NCBI GenBank assembly: GCA_964617665.1
Contig: CAZUAH010000289.1
Location: forward strand, 1 to 17,139
Source: JADHUC01 sp964617665
Lineage (GTDB): Bacteria > Planctomycetota > Planctomycetia > Pirellulales > Pirellulaceae
Reading direction: 5' to 3'
Length of the DNA stretch: 17,139 nt
Positions 16,001 through 17,139 of the stretch are shown piece by piece; position 1 is the stretch's first letter; each line of letters opens with the position of its first letter. The translations under genes were made by a program, and so were the position numbers. The notes below the pieces were generated by a model. It did no database searches and had not been told where the DNA came from. It saw only the letters and a list, made by a program, of their open reading frames with translations.

Positions 16001-16959
16001 TGCTAAAGCGACAGCAGAACATCGGATTTGAACACAAAGAACGTAGTGTCTTAGCCCTCATTCGCTCAGTTAGCTCGATACGTTCCACATCGCTGAGTCA
16101 GGGGCGACTGAACGGTGTGCAACGACTTATTGAAACGCTCTACTGCAAATGCTCTACGGGTTACGTTTCCTTCGCTCGCGAAGTGACGATCGCCAAGATT
16201 GCGATTGGCGGTCCGGTCACGGACCGAACGGTAAGGAACTGGATTCGCGACGCAAAGGAACTTCGCATCTTGTCCGTAGAACCGCGAGCGGGACAAGCGA
16301 CCAGCGAGAAGACAATCTTGATAGACCGAATCCGCGACTTAGTGCGCCCTACGCAGCAAACGCCAACATGCGAGACTCGGCAGGAAACGGTTTCCGGTCC
16401 ACAGGAAACGGTTTCCGATCGGCAGGAAACGGTTTCCTCCCTTTTCTTATGTCCTCCCACAAGTCCCAAAATAAGTCCTCCACCTCCACCCTCCACCGCA
16501 ACCGCCAACCAAGAACCTGGATGGGAGCGGGTGGAGGCGGAGGTAATGCGCGAACTGACGGACTGGAAAAGACCGATCTGCGAAGCGCGCACGCGGGTTG
16601 ATGCTGACTACGTGCTTGCCGTTGTAGCGTTCTATCGGGCGGCAAGTGTGTTCGGTCCGGGCGCACTTCACAAACGCTTATGCCGATCCCATCCAGACCT
16701 ACCGCCCAACCGAGGTTGGCCCGCTCCCAACGAACCATCGGCGGGCTGCAAACTCGCGATGAGAGTTCTTGCCGATTGCAGGAAGTACGTAGCGGATCGC
16801 AACATCCCTATGCCGGAGAATGTCTTTCGCGAAAAGTACCACAAGGAACTGCAGAAACGTAGGCTAGCAGAACACTTCAAAGAGGCTGTTTTTCGAGAAG
16901 CTTTCACCAGGTCGCGAAGCGATGAAACGGACCGGACACACAAAAACACCCGCCGATGA
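15997..16959 (+). CDS. Replication-initiator-like winged-helix protein with internal iterons
   Basis: The 320-residue protein has a winged helix at about residues 55-115 (SFAREVTIAKIAIGGPVTDRTVRNWIRDAKELRILSVEPRAGQATSEKTI). Next come three heptapeptides, RQETVSG-PQETVSD-RQETVSS (128-148), then a proline-rich linker (CPPTSPKISPPPPPS) and a helical C-terminal domain ending in a basic tail. The layout (DNA-binding N-domain, flexible linker spanning DNA iterons, C-terminal interaction domain) resembles phage O-type initiators, which bind iterons within their own gene and recruit helicase. The start is ATG at 15997 or 16000, with AAGGAAG (15981-15987) upstream. The ATGA overlap couples it to the winged-helix gene. 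No sequence identity to a named initiator is claimed; it could instead be a transcription regulator. Confidence 0.7.
   Translation: MMLKRQQNIGFEHKERSVLALIRSVSSIRSTSLSQGRLNGVQRLIETLYCKCSTGYVSFAREVTIAKIAIGGPVTDRTVRNWIRDAKELRILSVEPRAGQATSEKTILIDRIRDLVRPTQQTPTCETRQETVSGPQETVSDRQETVSSLFLCPPTSPKISPPPPPSTATANQEPGWERVEAEVMRELTDWKRPICEARTRVDADYVLAVVAFYRAASVFGPGALHKRLCRSHPDLPPNRGWPAPNEPSAGCKLAMRVLADCRKYVADRNIPMPENVFREKYHKELQKRRLAEHFKEAVFREAFTRSRSDETDRTHKNTRR
16383..16437. repeat. Three 13-bp palindromic iterons, possible replication origin
   Basis: GGAAACGGTTTCC occurs exactly at 16383-16395, 16404-16416 and 16425-16437. The three copies have identical 21-bp spacing, each being a perfect palindrome around one central base. 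Every copy is preceded by CA. The spacers (GGTCCACA, GATCGGCA) differ. Twenty-one bases is two helical turns, which puts all copies on one DNA face. A G-poor, partly AT-rich tract follows to about 16510. Confidence 0.8.
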
Positions 16960-17139
16960 AGGCCGCAACCACCGCGGCCGGTTGATCGGTTCCATCGGGC
17001 TGCAGGCCGGCGGCGCGGTTCCCTCCGATCGACAACGCATCACGTCGATCTGTAGCCCTGGCATCGAGCGTCGCCAACGTTCGAACGATCACTGGACGTC
17101 CAGTGCCTTGCACCGGGCAACCTGGCTGCAGATCCGCAC
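16922..17139 (+). CDS. Possible start of a further gene, open at the right edge
   Basis: The ATG at 16922 overlaps the end of the initiator-like gene and opens a frame with no stop to the window end (72 codons, MKRTGHTKTPADEGRNHRG onward). There is no clear ribosome site and no domain I recognise; the product is basic and of low complexity. It may be chance in GC-rich DNA. Apart from this, 16960-17139 holds only the 16-bp palindrome at 17090-17105. Confidence 0.22.
   Translation, partial: MKRTGHTKTPADEGRNHRGRLIGSIGLQAGGAVPSDRQRITSICSPGIERRQRSNDHWTSSALHRATWLQIR
17090..17105. repeat. 16-bp perfect palindrome
   Basis: CACTGGACGTCCAGTG is self-complementary over all 16 bases. It lies downstream of the initiator-like gene near the window edge. 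It could be a regulator site, but with no firm gene nearby its role is open. Confidence 0.4.

Noticed and set aside
16233..16242. CTGGATTCGC, partial match to the hairpin at 3848-3869
   Set aside because: Only ten bases match, without the second arm, inside coding sequence; probably chance.
16383..16437. The three phased repeats as a CRISPR array
   Set aside because: Repeats of 13 bases with 8-base spacers, inside an open reading frame and without cas genes, do not fit CRISPR.

Overview
The window looks like a chromosomal segment of a planctomycete, probably close to the Pirellulales. This is inferred from gene content, not from a database search. The clues are a Ser/Thr kinase with a DYG motif encoded beside an ECF sigma factor, a Tat-exported Gfo/Idh/MocA oxidoreductase, a membrane-anchored prenyltransferase-like repeat protein, a DUF1580 protein, and an integrase of a type I associate with planctomycetes. 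G+C is moderately high throughout.

Region 1 (1-3832, + strand) is a signalling cluster. It holds the tail of a probable FHA-domain protein, a Ser/Thr kinase with a multi-pass membrane C-terminus, a small four-helix membrane protein, and an ECF-type sigma factor. The layout suggests a membrane kinase controlling a dedicated sigma factor without a classical anti-sigma gene. A 9-bp stem with a GCAA loop (3848-3869) separates it from the next block.

Region 2 (3888-8970, - strand) is a compact operon of tetR, an efflux adaptor lipoprotein and an HAE1-type RND transporter, each joined by a 4-base ATGA overlap. A promoter (9028-9057) followed directly by a 28-bp inverted repeat (9000-9027) is a good candidate for the autoregulated promoter and operator. 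Region 3 (9193-12317) has two convergent genes: the oxidoreductase (+) and the prenyltransferase-like protein (-).

Region 4 (12522 to the right edge) appears to be the left end of an integrated mobile element. An initiator tRNA-Met gene is followed by a tyrosine integrase gene with a one-base frameshift near its 5' end. Next come an unrecognised protein with a possible C-terminal winged helix, a DUF1580 excisionase-like protein, a winged-helix protein, and a replication-initiator-like protein. The last gene carries three exact 13-bp palindromic iterons, GGAAACGGTTTCC, spaced precisely 21 bp apart, next to a G-poor tract. This resembles an origin of replication embedded in the initiator gene, as in phage lambda O, and is the most interesting feature here. 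The distal attachment site is not in the window, so the element continues beyond the right edge.
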